Positions 18,187 to 30,289 of a stretch of DNA of 64,000 nucleotides are shown one piece after another. The DNA is taken from positions 186,001 through 250,000 of the forward strand of contig JBHGNT010000011.1 in assembly GCA_043228905.1 (NCBI GenBank), read 5' to 3'. This DNA is from Azolla caroliniana (Eukaryota > Polypodiophyta). Under the pieces are notes generated by a model that saw nothing but the letters and a program-made list of their open reading frames with translations, searched no databases and was not told the DNA's origin. Within the stretch, counting starts at the first letter, position 1. Every line of letters starts with the position of its first letter. The position numbers and the translations under genes were made by a program.

Positions 18187-20649
18187 AGGTGGCTGATCCA
18201 CATACCACTTAAGACATAATCTTGTTTTCCCATTCTAAAGTAGTAATTCTATGGATGGTTGAAATTAGAAACATCATCCTTATTATTATCATTATTATTT
18301 GTTTATAAAATATTTTCTTCAATAGTATTAAGAAAATAACGCCTGAAGACTACAAATTGAACCTAACTACCTAGAAGGTTACAACTTTTTATATAGAATG
18401 ATGTAAAACAACTTTTACATCATCTTTTATTATTATTATATGTTATTGGGGTGTTTTTACAACATGCATTTACAAGTTTTGTCGGTGGAAAGATTATATA
18501 ATTTATTAATCAAAAATTGATATCATTCATGAAACAAAGAAGCTAGTGCGAGAATTTGATTTATTTATGAATTTATATTATTTTCTAAAGAGAGAATGAA
18601 CAAGGCTAAGGGAAGTGTAACCTTCGTAGCTAGAGAGATTGATTGTAAAACAAACAAGTTTTCTTTACTAATTTATTAATTGTAAAAGATACAAGATTTA
18701 TTTACTAATTTATATTATTTTCCAAAGAGGGGATGAACAAGGCTAACGGTGGTGTAACCTTGGTAGCTAGAAAGATTGATTGTAAAATAAACTTGAGCGT
18801 GTAGCATGTAAAGGAAGGGTTTTGAACCTTCGTTGATTTACTCACCTACTTCATATGTGTGTTGGCTCATTCTTATTGGACCATGAGCTTCCTGCTTGAT
18901 GGATAAAGCACCATACTTGTTAAAAAACGCGTATTCTACGTTTATAGTACGTTTTAGAATACTTTGAAGTATTCTACATGTATTCTACGTTTTAGAACTG
19001 CTGTTTTTAAAAAATTGACGTATTCTAAAAAATTGACGTATTCTAAGTATTCTAGGTATTTAACAAGTATTTATCATTTCAAAAAATATTTTCATTTTTT
19101 TGAAAAAAAAAACTTTAAAATTTAAGAAGTATTTAACATATTTTACAAGTATTCTAAACGTATTCTACACATATTCTACGTATTCTAAGTATTTAACGTA
19201 TTTTATCTATAAAATACGTATTCTAAGTATTTAAAAAGAAGAAGTTAGAATACTTGTAGAATACTTAGAATACATATTGTACTCATATTTTATGCTAAGT
19301 ATTTTACAACAATGTAAAGTACTATGTATAAAGAATTCGTAGCTAGAAAGATTGATTGTAAAAGGAACTTGAGCGTGTAGCATGTAAAGGAAGGGACCAT
19401 GAGCTTCCCACTTGATGTATAAAGAACTATGTAAAGGAAGGGTTTTGAAACTTAGTTGATTTACTTGCCTATTTCATATGTGCACAAGCACATGTAGAGG
19501 AAGGGTTTTGAACTTTCGTTGATTTACTCACGTACTTCATATGTGTGTTGGTTCATTCTTATTGAACCATGAGCTTCAAGCTTGATGGAAGATAAATTTA
19601 GCTGTATCTGTATAAATAACTATGTAAATGAAGAAATACTTTTCAACATGGTATTCGGGCCATTACCATATGCTCTTGTTTCTCCACTTTATAAGTTAAA
19701 CATCCTTTCCCCTCAATGCTCATAGTCTAATTACTAGTCATTGAGTACCTATATTCTTTACATTTATTATCCAAGAAAGATTTTTGTTAGAAGTCATATT
19801 CAAGATTTGTAGACATGAAGGTTGTTGCGATCTTGTCATGATGTGGTGAGCTTGAAGGTTGGAAAGTGACTAAAAAAGCTGATAAAGAATGGAGTGGATG
19901 CGTGTATGAAACAGTAAGAGAGAGAATGTGTAGCTTGTGTGAAAAAGGGTCAACGAAAGGGGAGTCACAAACTTACAAAGTGTAAATATGTAAATATAGA
20001 ATTATTAAAAATTAATAAAAGTGAATGGCCTAGTGTAGGAGGTGTAGAATTTGATTCTCTGTTAGAGCGACTACATTAAAGTATATTAGGTGAAAGCATG
20101 TGAATGGAAACACTATTACAAGTTACAACTAAAATGACCATAGCTAATTAGCTATTGTTTTAGCTAATATTTAGTGGGCAAACCTTAAAGATACATATAA
20201 TTTATTTTGGTGGGAAAAAATATGGGAATACCCAAAATTTTGAATTTGGGCACACACATAGTGGAACATGGGGTTTGTGCAAGTCTCATGTTATTGCCTT
20301 TAATGTCATCATACTCCTCATTTTGAGTTTTGCACCAACATTCAAATAGATGGAGCATTGTGATAACGAATGCAGACGAAGCCCTCACAAGAACAAGAAA
20401 TCTTAGAAATTAACAGGCTGTCATACGAACACCAACACACAATCAGTTCCCTCTCCATCTCCGTATGTATGAACTAAAAAATATATACTTATATATATAC
20501 ACACTTATATGTCAATTTTTTTTCCTTTTAGGACTCTCTTATAACAATTTTTATATAGTTATGGTTTAGGGCAAAGTCGTTGCAGTCATATACAAGGATG
20601 TCGTGAAAATCTCAATCTAGCACATGAGTAAATGATGTAAATAAGGTTT
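18187..20649. other. Gene-poor 3' flank of the oxidoreductase gene with local repeats
   Basis: No coding region is supported. A diverged unit containing GTAGCTAGAAAGATTGATTGTAAAA recurs at about 18630, 18765 and 19340. A longer unit (GAGCGTGTAGCATGTAAAGGAAGGGTTTTGAA...TTCATATGTGTGTTGG) recurs at about 18800 and 19370-19560, partly reshuffled. The rest is AT-rich with no further recognisable feature. Confidence 0.6.
18926..19316. repeat. AT-rich fold-back block built from GTATTCTA-type units
   Basis: About twenty copies of TATTCTA/GTATTTA variants occur in one orientation (18930-19210), with reverse-complement copies (TAGAATAC, 19248-19275) at the right end, so the block can fold back on itself. 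It resembles a fold-back or MITE-like element but I see no clear TSD. It lies between two copies of the local repeat described above. Confidence 0.45.
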
Positions 20650-21030
20650 TGTAAAAGAATACGTGCAGAATCTTAACCCTAAACCGGGGTAACAACAGAC
20701 AAAAGACAAGAGAGGTTTAATGGAAACCTTAATCAACATAGCATACGTAGGAGAGATAGAGAGAACCGAACACAGAAAAACTCTATTCCAAAACAATACT
20801 CTAAAACTCTGTACATACATTGTGCTAAGAGAGTACTTTTATACAAGTCCATACGGATTGACAGATGTACTGACACATATTTCAATGCTCATCAATGAGC
20901 CCCTACACTAACTCCGAAAAATATATTCCTCCACACAATATCTATCCAATGGCCTCCATGTTTACGCACCACTACAACCTCTCGTTGCACACCCGGTATA
21001 CGCACCCAATGTTGAGCTTGTATGTCAACA
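20650..21030 (-). repeat. 3' LTR of Copia GEC1
   Basis: On the minus strand it starts TGTTGACATACAAGCTCAAC and ends ATTCTTTTACA. It matches the GEC2 LTRs (for example CTTGTATAAAAGT.CTC and CATTAAACCT). 381 bp. The minus-strand tract GAGGGGGAG next to it (21031-21039) is the polypurine tract. Confidence 0.8.
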
Positions 21031-23385
21031 CTCCCCCTCAAGCTCAACTTGAGGTTTCGCATGCTCTTCCGGATCTTCGTTCCGGCTTCTCCTGGCTTCT
21101 CGCCTCGCTTGCGCTCCTCGACCAGTTTGATTCCACGCGCCTCGACCCTTTCGGTCGGCTTGTCTACACGTGCGACCTTTCTGAGCTCCCTTGCGGTCGC
21201 GGTGTTGGCGCCTCTTCCGTTGTCCTTTCCTCTGCTTGGCCTTCAGTTGATTCGGCGTCTCTGAATTGAACATTTGAACCGAATCGGCTGTCTCCGATTC
21301 ATTTCCGCTCTTGCTCGAATTGGTTGTCTCCAATTCGTCTTCTGTCTTCAGGCCCTTAACCACATCAGACCATCTCTTGGTTTTTGCCTTCTCTCCCTTC
21401 TTGGCTTCATCTCCCCCTTGTTCGGTTGACTCCGGCTCTTCCCTTCGATTGTGGCCCTTGTTTCCGCCTTTGGCTTCTTCAACCGTCCCAAAATCGAATT
21501 CTTCATCCGACTCGGCCTTACGAACACTACCGCTCCTTTCCTGGTCTTTTCTCTCCCTCAAGTTCGGCACATCGAGATGCCGCAAACCAAACACACCTGA
21601 GAATTGCTGCAACTTGTCGAGACCAAGGGGCTTGGTGAAGATGCCGGCAGTCTGCCAATTCGTCAGAACATGCGCTAGTTCGACTTCACCAGAGAGGACA
21701 CGGTCGCGGACAAAATGGTAGTGCACCTCAATGTGCTTGGTCCTGGTGTGCAAAACGGGGTTTTTCACAAGTTGGATGTTGCTGAAGTTGTGGCAGTACA
21801 TTGTCGTCGGGGCAGACACCTCCACCTATAGATCCTTGAGTAGCCTCTTGAGCCAAATGGTTTCGCATGTCGTGACAACCGTTCCTTGATACTCGGCCTT
21901 TGTGCTCGACAGTGCAACTGTCGACTGCTTCTTACTGCTCTAGGCGATCGCAACGCTCCCAAGTGAGAAAGCGAACCCAGATGTGGACCTACGATCGCTG
22001 GCGTTTCTGGCTCAATCAGGATTTGAGTAGTCGACGAGTTGTGCGACAATACTGGTCTGATATAGCAGTGCCCTATCCTTAGTGTTGTGGACATAGCGCA
22101 ATATCCTTTGCGCGCAATGAAGGTGTTCAGCCGTGGGCTGCGACATAAATTGACTAATCAGGCCGGCCGGGTAACTAAGATCCGGCCAAGTGATCGTCAA
22201 ATAAATTAGGTTTTCGAAAATCTGTTGGAACCGTGTCGGGTCACACGCCTTCCCCGAATTTGGGCGAAGGTTGACATTCCTATCTAGAGGAGTTGAGATG
22301 GACTTACAGTCTACCATCCTGAATTTGAAGAGCATACTCAACTTGTAATGTCGTTGGCTGATCAATATGCCTTCAAGGGTGCGGATTACTTCGATGCCTA
22401 GGAAGTAATGAAGGTCCCCTAGGTCCCTCATGTCAAATGATGCCGCGAGTTAGGACTCTATGCAGCCAATTTCATCTAGGTCGGCGCCAACGATGACTAA
22501 ATCATCAACATAAAGTAAAATAGTAACCGGTTCATGTCGACCTTGCCAGACGAACACTAAAGAGTCCAATTTGGATATTGCAAACCCCAGACGACGCAAC
22601 CATTGCGTGATCTTCGTGTTCCACTTGCACGAGGCTTATTTTAGTCTATAGAGGGACTTCTTCAGTCGGCATACCACCGAGGTGTTCTTTCCGAACTGAA
22701 ATCTGGGGGGTTGAACCATGTACACCCGTTCCTCAAGTTCTCCTTGCAAGAACACATTCTTTATATTCATCTGATGTAAATGCCCCCCCTATACCTCGGC
22801 TACCACAAGCAAAACACGGACGTTGTCATCTTCACGACAGGCGCAAAGGTCTCATCGTAGTCGATGCCGTGTTGCTGTGTGTATCCCTTCGCCACTAAGT
22901 AGGCCTTGTAGCAGTTGACATAACCGTCGGTGTTGTACACCCACTTGCATCCAATTAGCTTTACACCCTTCGGAGCATCAACCAGGTCCCAAGTTTCATT
23001 TTCCACTAATGCGTGCATCTCTTCCTCCATTGAGGTATATGCCAATGTGCATCATTCGCCGTTTCTGCGTAGATCTCCGGCTCACGCACTTCCGCCACTT
23101 GCATCATGTACGCATAATGATGCGCCATGTACTCATTATATCCGAACCGCACCACAGGGTTCTTCTCGCGGGTAGATCGAAGTAATTGCTCATTAGCCAA
23201 TTTTGAGGCCGTCTTGGCCGACACGGACTTCATTTCCGAAGGTCCGTCTTCGTTATTCTCGGAGTCGGATTCGCTTCAATCCGACTCGTGTTTATCATTG
23301 TTGTACTCCGGCATCTTCTTCTTTCCCTTCTCTTTGCACGTAAACCGCCTCCTCGACTTCTTGCGTAGGGAATGCACGACCGAGT
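21025..23385 (-). pseudogene. Copia GEC1 pol: RT, RNase H and C-terminal extension; truncated by Z
   Basis: The order on the minus strand is: pre-RT linker (NPVVRFGYNEYMAHHYAYM, near 23150); RT start [13 protein letters not shown] (near 22990) to MRDLGDLHYFLGIEVI (near 22410), including ILLYVDDLVIVGAD near 22500; RNase H end (KNPVLHTRTKHIEVHYHF); then an acidic-to-basic extension of about 160 residues ending VELEGEC. Stops and frameshifts are frequent. The stop codon of the extension is made by bases 4-6 of the LTR. The 5' half is missing, cut at 23385 by the Z LTR. Confidence 0.85.
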
Positions 23386-23960
23386 TGTTGAGAAAGGAAT
23401 CGTCAATCCAGAAGAAAAGGAATATGCTGAAATACACAACTCAAAGACACAGAAAACAGTGTACACAGATTTAACGTGATAAAACCCTAAAGAGGGAGAA
23501 AAACCATGGAGAAAGGAGCTTCACTATACAACTACGAGATCAGAGTACAACACTTTCTACACAGTGGATATACAACTACGAGATCAGAGTACAACACTTT
23601 CTACACATAGTGTAAACAACCTCACAGGGCTCTTGGCGTACGTTGTTTCCAAACACAGCTATGGCGCCGCTCACTCACTCAAACTCGCACACACTCTCTT
23701 CTCAATAGAGCTACACTAAAGAGGCTCACACAACCACGCGCACACATGTTTTGTTTGCCCTAGCTGTATTTATACTAATACACAGAATGGGCTATTTACA
23801 ATCATGGCCATTATTATCTAATAATAGTAGTCTTACTAATCAGCCAACTCATTCGTCGATTGTCGGGTCGGTCCGATTGGTTGGCCCAACTAACCGTTCG
23901 TGTCTTCAACCTCGATCAATTCTCTCTGAGTCGACTCCTCAACCGAGCCGGCTCCTTCCA
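23386..23960 (-). repeat. Left (3') LTR of Copia Z
   Basis: It starts TGTTGAGAAAGGAATCGTC on the plus strand and aligns with 39263-39802 over most of its length, with a local duplication (AACTACGAGATCAGAGTACAACACTTTC twice near 23530-23605). The inner border is unclear because it runs into a W fragment at about 23960. Confidence 0.75.
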
Positions 23961-25190
23961 AACCATCTATGAATGACCTCGACAACATAGAAGACGATGA
24001 TCAACTAAGGTTAATACTCGCAAAGAGTCTGATCTCAACCAGATTGACTGGACCACAAGAGCCTCCGAGCAACCAAAGCACATCTCAGCCAAGTCCAAAG
24101 ATGGACAAAGGGAAGGCCAAAATGCCAGAATATGAAGACGATCACATCGACGGCAACGAAGCGACTCATCCACTCGATAGTGAGTTCAATGGCTTTGATG
24201 TGTCTCTTACGAGGTCACCCGGAGTTGAGAAAGCACTCACATCGGCAAATGAGAAACTCTGTCACTCCACCTGAGAGAAGAATCTGGTTAACCGATTCAG
24301 CTACAACGACTATATGGCATACCACTATGCCTTTATGATGAAGGTGGCACCAGTTCGAGAACCAGAGAGCTTTGCCAAAGCCGCTAAAGATCCGCGATGG
24401 GTCGAAGCGATGAACAAGGAGATGCAAGCTCTCAGCAAGAATGAGACATGGGATCTCGTCCCTCACTCACCGCACAAGAAGGCAATCGACTGCAAATGGA
24501 TATCCAAAGTGAAGTATAATATCGACGGTTCCGTCAACCGCTACAAAGCTCGACTTGTAGCAAAGGGCTACGCACAAACACAAGGCGTCGATTATGAAGA
24601 GACCTTTCCCCGGTGGCAAAGATGACAACCGTGCGAACCGTGATAGCGCTTGCATCAGTGAAAGGGTGGCACCTCCACCAGATGGATGTCAAGAACACTT
24701 TTCTTCAAGGCGAATTAGAAGAGGTGTACATGATACAATCACCCGGCTTCCAATCCAACATTCATCTGAAAGCCATATGCTAACTCAAGAAGCCCCTCTA
24801 CGGCCTTAAGCAAGCACCACGTGCTTGGCACTCGAAGATAACACAATATCTTCATCGAATCGGTTTCCGAATGTCAAAATCTGACAATTCTCTATATGTA
24901 AGAAGCGATTCTGAAAGTCCGATCGTCATCATCCTATACGTGGATGATTTGGTCATTGGAGGTGAGCATCTAGTCAACATCAACAAGGTCAAATCCCTCC
25001 TTTCCAACAAATTTGAGATGACGGACATGAAAGAGTTCCACTACTTCCTTGGCATCGAGGTAATTCGGACTACAGCTGGGATTATGATCTCCCAAAGACA
25101 CTACATTCTCAACTTATACAAGTTTGGGATGACTGAGTGTAAGTCTGTGGCAACACCTCTCGACTGAAACCTCAAACTAGATGCCAATTC
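23961..25190 (+). pseudogene. Copia W2: reverse-transcriptase fragment, opposite in strand to Z
   Basis: Plus-strand pieces cover the pre-RT linker (STRLTGPQEPPSNQS, MDKGKAKMPEYEDDH), RT start (NETWDLVPHSPHKKAIDCKW), [27 protein letters not shown] and FHYFLGIEVIRTT. They match the W4 sequence at the right edge of the window. At least one frameshift (near 24615) and several stops are present. It stops abruptly at about 25190 with no LTR. Confidence 0.85.
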
Positions 25191-25204
25191 CGTTGTACAA
25201 GAAT

Positions 25205-25912
25205 CACCATCGATTATTTACAGTTAGTTTACCTCGTACATAGAGGGGTCATGATGCCATTTGTGTTGTCGTTGACAAACTAACAAAATTGGCTAGATTT
25301 ATTCCTACCAAAACAACGATAACCGTTGAACAATTCGCTTATCAATTTGTTGATGAGTTATTTCAATTTTATGGATTACCGATGGATATTGTTAGTGATT
25401 GAGATTCCAAGTTTACTAGTGACTTCTGGACTCAAGTCTTTAAGAAACTAGAAACTACGTTGAGCATGAGTTCCGCAGATCATCATCAATTTGATGGACA
25501 AACTAAACAAGTTAATCAAATTATTGAGGACACGCTTCGAGCTTATGTAGCAAAAACCCCTTCTAAGTGGGAGCAATACCTTCCTATCTTAGAATTGGCC
25601 TATAATAGCTCTAAACATACATCCACTAGATAGTCCTTTTATATTGATGATTATGGTTTTCAACCACGTGCCCCAGTCAATGTCACGATTCATCGTGATA
25701 CATTAGACAGTACACGCATTTTTTTGCAAGAGACAAACCAAATGTTGCATATTGCCAAAGAAAATGTCAAGACAGCTCAAGATCGTGCTCGATTTTATGT
25801 TGATCAGGAGAGACGTCCTCATGCATTTACTATTGGTCAAAAAGTTTTTTTGCGTGTCCTTACTGACTCTACATCATTGTCTACGGGCAAGTCCACTAAG
25901 TTAACCCCATGA
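25205..25912 (+). pseudogene. Ty3/gypsy integrase fragment
   Basis: The translated plus strand gives AICVVVDKLTKLARFIPTKT, FYGLPMDIVSD, FTSDFWTQVFKKLETTLSMS, then a block in which the usual HPQTDGQTE reads HHQFDGQTK, then ELAYNSSKHTS and ARFYVDQERRPHAFTIGQKV. This is the integrase core and C-terminus of a gypsy pol. Stops (for example at 25399) and loss of the DDE glutamate show it is dead. Both ends are abrupt. It may belong to the same family as element G, whose integrase lies outside the window, so this cannot be tested here. Confidence 0.85.
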
Positions 25913-27105
25913 TATTGTGGCCCCATGATCGATCTTAATAGCTCTGCCAACTCAGACTCATAGTCGATCGGTCTCTCCGAGCCAACCAACTCAAATTCGT
26001 CTATGTCGATTAGCTGTCTCCGAAAAACTAATTGTGTCGGTTCACTTAGCCTCAAGTTGATAGTAGTGGAGGTTAACTAGTTAGTCAATTCCGACTTTTG
26101 TTGCTTCCAGTCCTCTATGGTTTTGTTTTCTAAGAAGACTATGTCCCGACTCCTCACTACCTTCTTGTTGACTAGGTCCCATGGCTTATAACCAAACTCA
26201 TCTTTTGAGTATCCCATGAATATGCATGGTTTCAACTTATTGTCAAGCTTTGACCTCTGATCCTCAACTACATGCATGTACACTAGGCATCCGAACACCC
26301 TTAGGTGTCGGTAGGAGACATCCTTTCCTATCCACACCCTTTGTGGGACATCACCTTTCAACGGTACTAAGGGGGACTTGTTGATCAAATAAACAGCCGT
26401 GTACATCGGCTCATCCCAGTATATTTTCAGTAGTTTAGCATGCGACAACATGCTCCTTACTCTCTCCATGATTGTTCGATTTATCCTCTCTACAAGCTCG
26501 TTCAACTCAATGGTCTTCAGCACTGTGTATTCGATTCGAATACCTTGGGCCTTGCAATATTTTTCGAATTGCCCTTTATATTCGCCACCATTGTCGGTTC
26601 AGACAACTTTCATCTTCTGACCTGACTCCCGTTCAACTCTTGCCCACAACTTCCGATTGTAATTGTCGATGAAAGTCACAAAGTATTGTCCGCCTCGATG
26701 CGACGGAGCATTTGCATGTGTGTACTAGTTCCAGTGCAACTTCTCTTCTTCTTGGTGGCTGTGTGTGGAATGCCGCTCTGTTCTGCTTTTCGAGTAAGCA
26801 GTCAACGCACTTCTCCAAGTGCACTCCCTTTACTTCTGGTCGGCCAATAGATGCATTCCCTTCTCACTCATGTGGCCTAGCCTCTTATACCATATCTATC
26901 CTGCCGAGTCGGCTGCCACATTCACTTCCGACTTGCACAGTCGAGCTTGCATCATATACAATGTGCCTTCCTTCTGTGCTTAGGCTACAATAAGGTTTCC
27001 TCAGCAGAATTTCCACTTGCCATTCCAAAAACTATTAGTCTAGCCTTCATCGTTCAGTCTTCCAGTTGATATCAAATTCAATATGATATCAAGGACGTGT
27101 CGAAC
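25913..27105 (-). pseudogene. Copia Z pol: GAG-pre-integrase and integrase
   Basis: Minus strand from 27105 down gives GAG-pre-integrase (LHLEKCVDCLLEKQNRAAFHT) and the integrase end (LNELVERINRTIMERVRSML, MLSHAKLLKIYWDEPMYTAV, VFGCLVYMHVVEDQRSKLD, CIFMGYSKDEFGYKPWDLV). It is interrupted at 27105 by GEC2 and continues at 38252 with the same reading direction. RT and RNase H are missing, replaced by W2 and gypsy fragments. It is close in sequence to Copia S. Confidence 0.85.
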
Positions 27106-27503
27106 TGTTGAGAGACAAGCTCAACATCGGCCGGTTCGGCTGAAGAAGCCGAGGATCGGATCGGTTGGGACCAATCGGCTAGGCCGAGTGCGTAAACCGG
27201 GAGGTCGTTAGGAAAGATATTCCGTGAGGAATATATTTGGGAGTTAGTGTAGGAGCTCTTGATGAGCATTGAAGTACTGTCAGTACTTCGGTCAGTCCTT
27301 CTAGGACTTGTATAAAAGTGCTCACTAAGCACGTCTTATGTACAGATTGAGTATTATTGTTGAATATAGTTTTTTGTGTTTCTCTCTCTGTCTCTCCCGC
27401 GTATACTGCGTAAGCCCAAGCTCTCCATTAAACCTGAGTTTTCTCTCTTCTGTTCGGTCTTCATACTTGCTTCCGCACGTTTCTTTCTACATGGTATCAG
27501 AGC
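27106..27503 (+). repeat. 5' LTR (27106-27491) and PBS (27492-27503) of GEC2
   Basis: TGTTGAGAGACAAGCTCAAC...TTCTTTCTACA is followed directly by TGGTATCAGAGC, complementary to the 3' end of initiator Met tRNA. A TATA box (CTTGTATAAAAGTGCTC) lies near 27308-27324. Confidence 0.95.
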
Positions 27504-27563
27504 GCGAGGGTTGAGAACCTCTCTGCAGCCGACATAGCTTGACGAAGAAGAACAAGAAGAACG

Positions 27564-27937
27564 ATGGATAGAGGCATGGCGAGCTCGCTTCCAACAGAGA
27601 AGCTCGACAGAACCAACTACGCGTCTTGGTCCTACAAGATGCACCAGTACCTGCTCGGGCATGGCTACTGGAGTTATGTCGAAGGAGCTAATGACGCGGC
27701 ACCCGAATCGACACACAGAGACTTCCCGTCGTGGGAGCAATCGGCGAGCAGGGTATTGTACTACTTCGCGTCGTGTGTGGGCGAACAACTATTGAGCTAT
27801 GTTCGGGATGCAAAGACGCCAAAGGGTGCGTGGGAAAATCTGAAGAAGATTTTCACCGCGAGCACCACAGCCAGGAAGCTTCAACTCCGACAGGAGTTGA
27901 GCAACGTACGACAACGCGACTTGTCGGTGGCAGACTA
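27564..27937 (+). pseudogene. GEC2 gag, N-terminal part (split by V)
   Basis: MDRGMASSLPTEKLDRTNYASWSY begins a Copia gag: EKLDRTNYASWSYKMHQYL, SWEQSASRVLYYFASCV, KGAWENLKKIF, RQRDLSVADY. The frame is open to the V insertion after the codon for Y in VADY. It resumes at 33437 with SKIKDICDSLASIEVNIEE. Confidence 0.9.
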
Positions 27938-28441
27938 TGTTATGAAAACGTGAAGAAGGCACTCGGGCTCTTCTTATGTGCGCGACAGATCGTGGTGTGC
28001 TAGATTGTTTAGTGCTCAAACACAGAAGGGAAAGGGGAAGGAGACTTACCTCTGTAGCAGCCAAAACTTCTTCTATTTCATTATATGCGGAGCTCTACTT
28101 GCTCTCGTCTGTTTCTCTCTTCTTGCTCTCACTCTCTGAGCTCTTCCTCTCTTTCCTCACTCTCTCTCTCAGAGTTCTACTTCCTGTATTTCTTCTTCTT
28201 TACTTACTCTCTTACTTTCTACCTAAGTAATAAGTTACTTACGTATGTAGCTAATTAGCTGCCTGTAGCTAATTAGCTGTCAGTGGCTAAATAGCTGTCA
28301 GTAGCTAATTAGCTGTCAGCAGCTAAATAGCTGTCAGTAGCTAATTAGCTGTTTCTCCTTTATGTTCACAAGTAGCTAAATAGCTACTATAGCTTATTTC
28401 CCAATAAGCATCACATACCATGTTGAGCTTGCTTCTCAACA
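27938..28441 (-). repeat. 3' LTR of Copia V with 18-bp palindromic repeats
   Basis: It contains six tandem 18-bp units (28248-28355), each with a core such as AGCTAATTAGCT, a perfect palindrome. The 5' LTR has five. On the coding (minus) strand they lie about 90-190 bp from the LTR start, i.e. in U3. Confidence 0.9.
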
Positions 28442-28459
28442 CTCCCCCTCAAGCTCAAC

Positions 28460-30286
28460 TTATCCTTTCTTGGGGTTATCTACAACTTCTTTTCCATGAT
28501 GCTTTTCAGCCATCATATCAATGTCTACAACTCCCATCATGTTCCGAAACTGTGTATGCTTTTCCACACTCAATCCCTTTGTGAGAATATCAGCAACCTG
28601 CTGATTTGTATTCACATACACCAGATCAACTTCTCCTTCAATCACTTTTTCTCTAACAAAGTGATAATGCACTTCAATGTGCTTTGTTCTTGCATGGAAC
28701 ACTGGGTTCTTTGCAAGCTGAATGCTGCTCATGTTGTCACAGCAGATTGTGACAGTACCATCTATATACTCTCCCAAATCAACAAGCAATCTTCTGATCC
28801 ATACCTCTTCACAAGTGGCTATGGCAGCTCCTCTATACTCAGCTTCAGTACTAGACAATGCAACAGTAGCATGTTTCTTGCTACTCCATGAAATACCTGC
28901 ACTTCCCAATGTAAAGATATATCCACTTGTGGATCTTCTATCTGTTTGGCTTCCAGCCCAATCAGCATCTGTATATCCTTCCAGATTTATGTCCAAATCA
29001 GCCATGTAAAACAATCCATAGTTCTGAGTAGCTTTTACATACCTCAGAATTCTTCTAATGCAGTCCAAATGCGGCTTTGTTGGCTGTTGCATAAATTGGT
29101 TGACTAATCCAACTGCATAACTCAAATCAGGTCTTGTTATGGTCAAATAAATAAGGCTGCCCACCATAGACATGTACATGTTTACATCTTCTATTTTGGC
29201 TCCCAAATCAACCCTCAATTTGCAGTTTTTATCTAGTGGTACTCCAATAGGTTTGCATCCAAGCATACCATACTTTTTCAACATAGTTGTTGCATATTGT
29301 CTTTGCAACACACATATACCACTTCCAGATCTGATGATTTCAATACCCAAAAAATATCTCAGATCTCCCAAATCTTTCATATGAAATTTCATTTCCAAAT
29401 TTCTTTTCAGCTTACTTATCTCATCCATGAAATCACCTCCAATGATGAGATCATCAACATAAATCAGAATCACAACAATACACTCATCTTTCCTTTTAAC
29501 ATACAATGATGAATCGGCCTTTGATATTTTGAAGTCAAGTTTTTTCAGATAATCTGAAAGTTCTCTGTGCCATGTTCTTGGTGCCTGTTTCAGTCCATAA
29601 AGAGCCTTTTTCAGCTTACATACATAATCTGAATGCTTCCTATCTTCAAAGCGTGGTGGTTGACACATATACACTTCTTCTTCCAAGTTACCATGTAAGA
29701 AGGCATTTTTTACATCCATATGATGAAGAAACCATCTTTTGGCTGCACCTACAGCCAGTAATGTCCTCAATGTTGCCATCTTTGCAACCGGTGCAAATGT
29801 CTCATCATAATCAATTCCTTGCATTTGGGCATATCCCTTTGCAACCAATCTTGCTTTATGTCTACTTACATTCCCACTGGAATCATGCTTTGTCTTGTAG
29901 ACCCATTTGCAACCTACCACATTTTTTCCTTTTGGTAACTTCACCAAATCCCATGTTTTGTTTTCAGCCAATGCATCAATCTCTTCTTGCATTGCATCCA
30001 CCCATTTCTTCTCAGTTTTAGCCTCATCAAAACTACTTGGATCAGGGATCTGTACCACCTTAGACATATATGCATAATGCATAGCCATGTATGTATCATT
30101 ACCAAATCTTTCAACAGTTTTTTTCTCTCTATCTGATCTTCTTAGTTTCTGATTTGCATCCTTCAATGCTTTTTCCATACCAGGGATTTTCAAACCTCTT
30201 ATACCAAGAAGATCATCCAATGACACATCTGAATCCTCATCTTCCATGTTTTTAGACAAGTCATCCAACATTTCATACTCTGGCAT
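28460..30286 (-). pseudogene. Copia V reverse transcriptase and RNase H, 608-codon open segment
   Basis: The linker (MPEYEMLDDLSKNMEDEDSD) is followed by [83 protein letters not shown] (YVDD intact), YFLGIEIIRSGSG. RNase H has [62 protein letters not shown]. All catalytic signatures look intact. Only the upstream stops (TAA at the junction with the integrase part) make the copy defective. It ends DNPKKG before the polypurine tract. Confidence 0.9.
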
Positions 30287-30289
30287 TTT

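Noticed and set aside
20185-20911. Several 60-70-codon open frames on both strands
   Set aside because: Low-complexity or LTR sequence, no motifs, no codon-like pattern.
28248-28355. CRISPR-like or integron-like repeats
   Set aside because: Contiguous 18-bp units in both LTRs of one retrotransposon.
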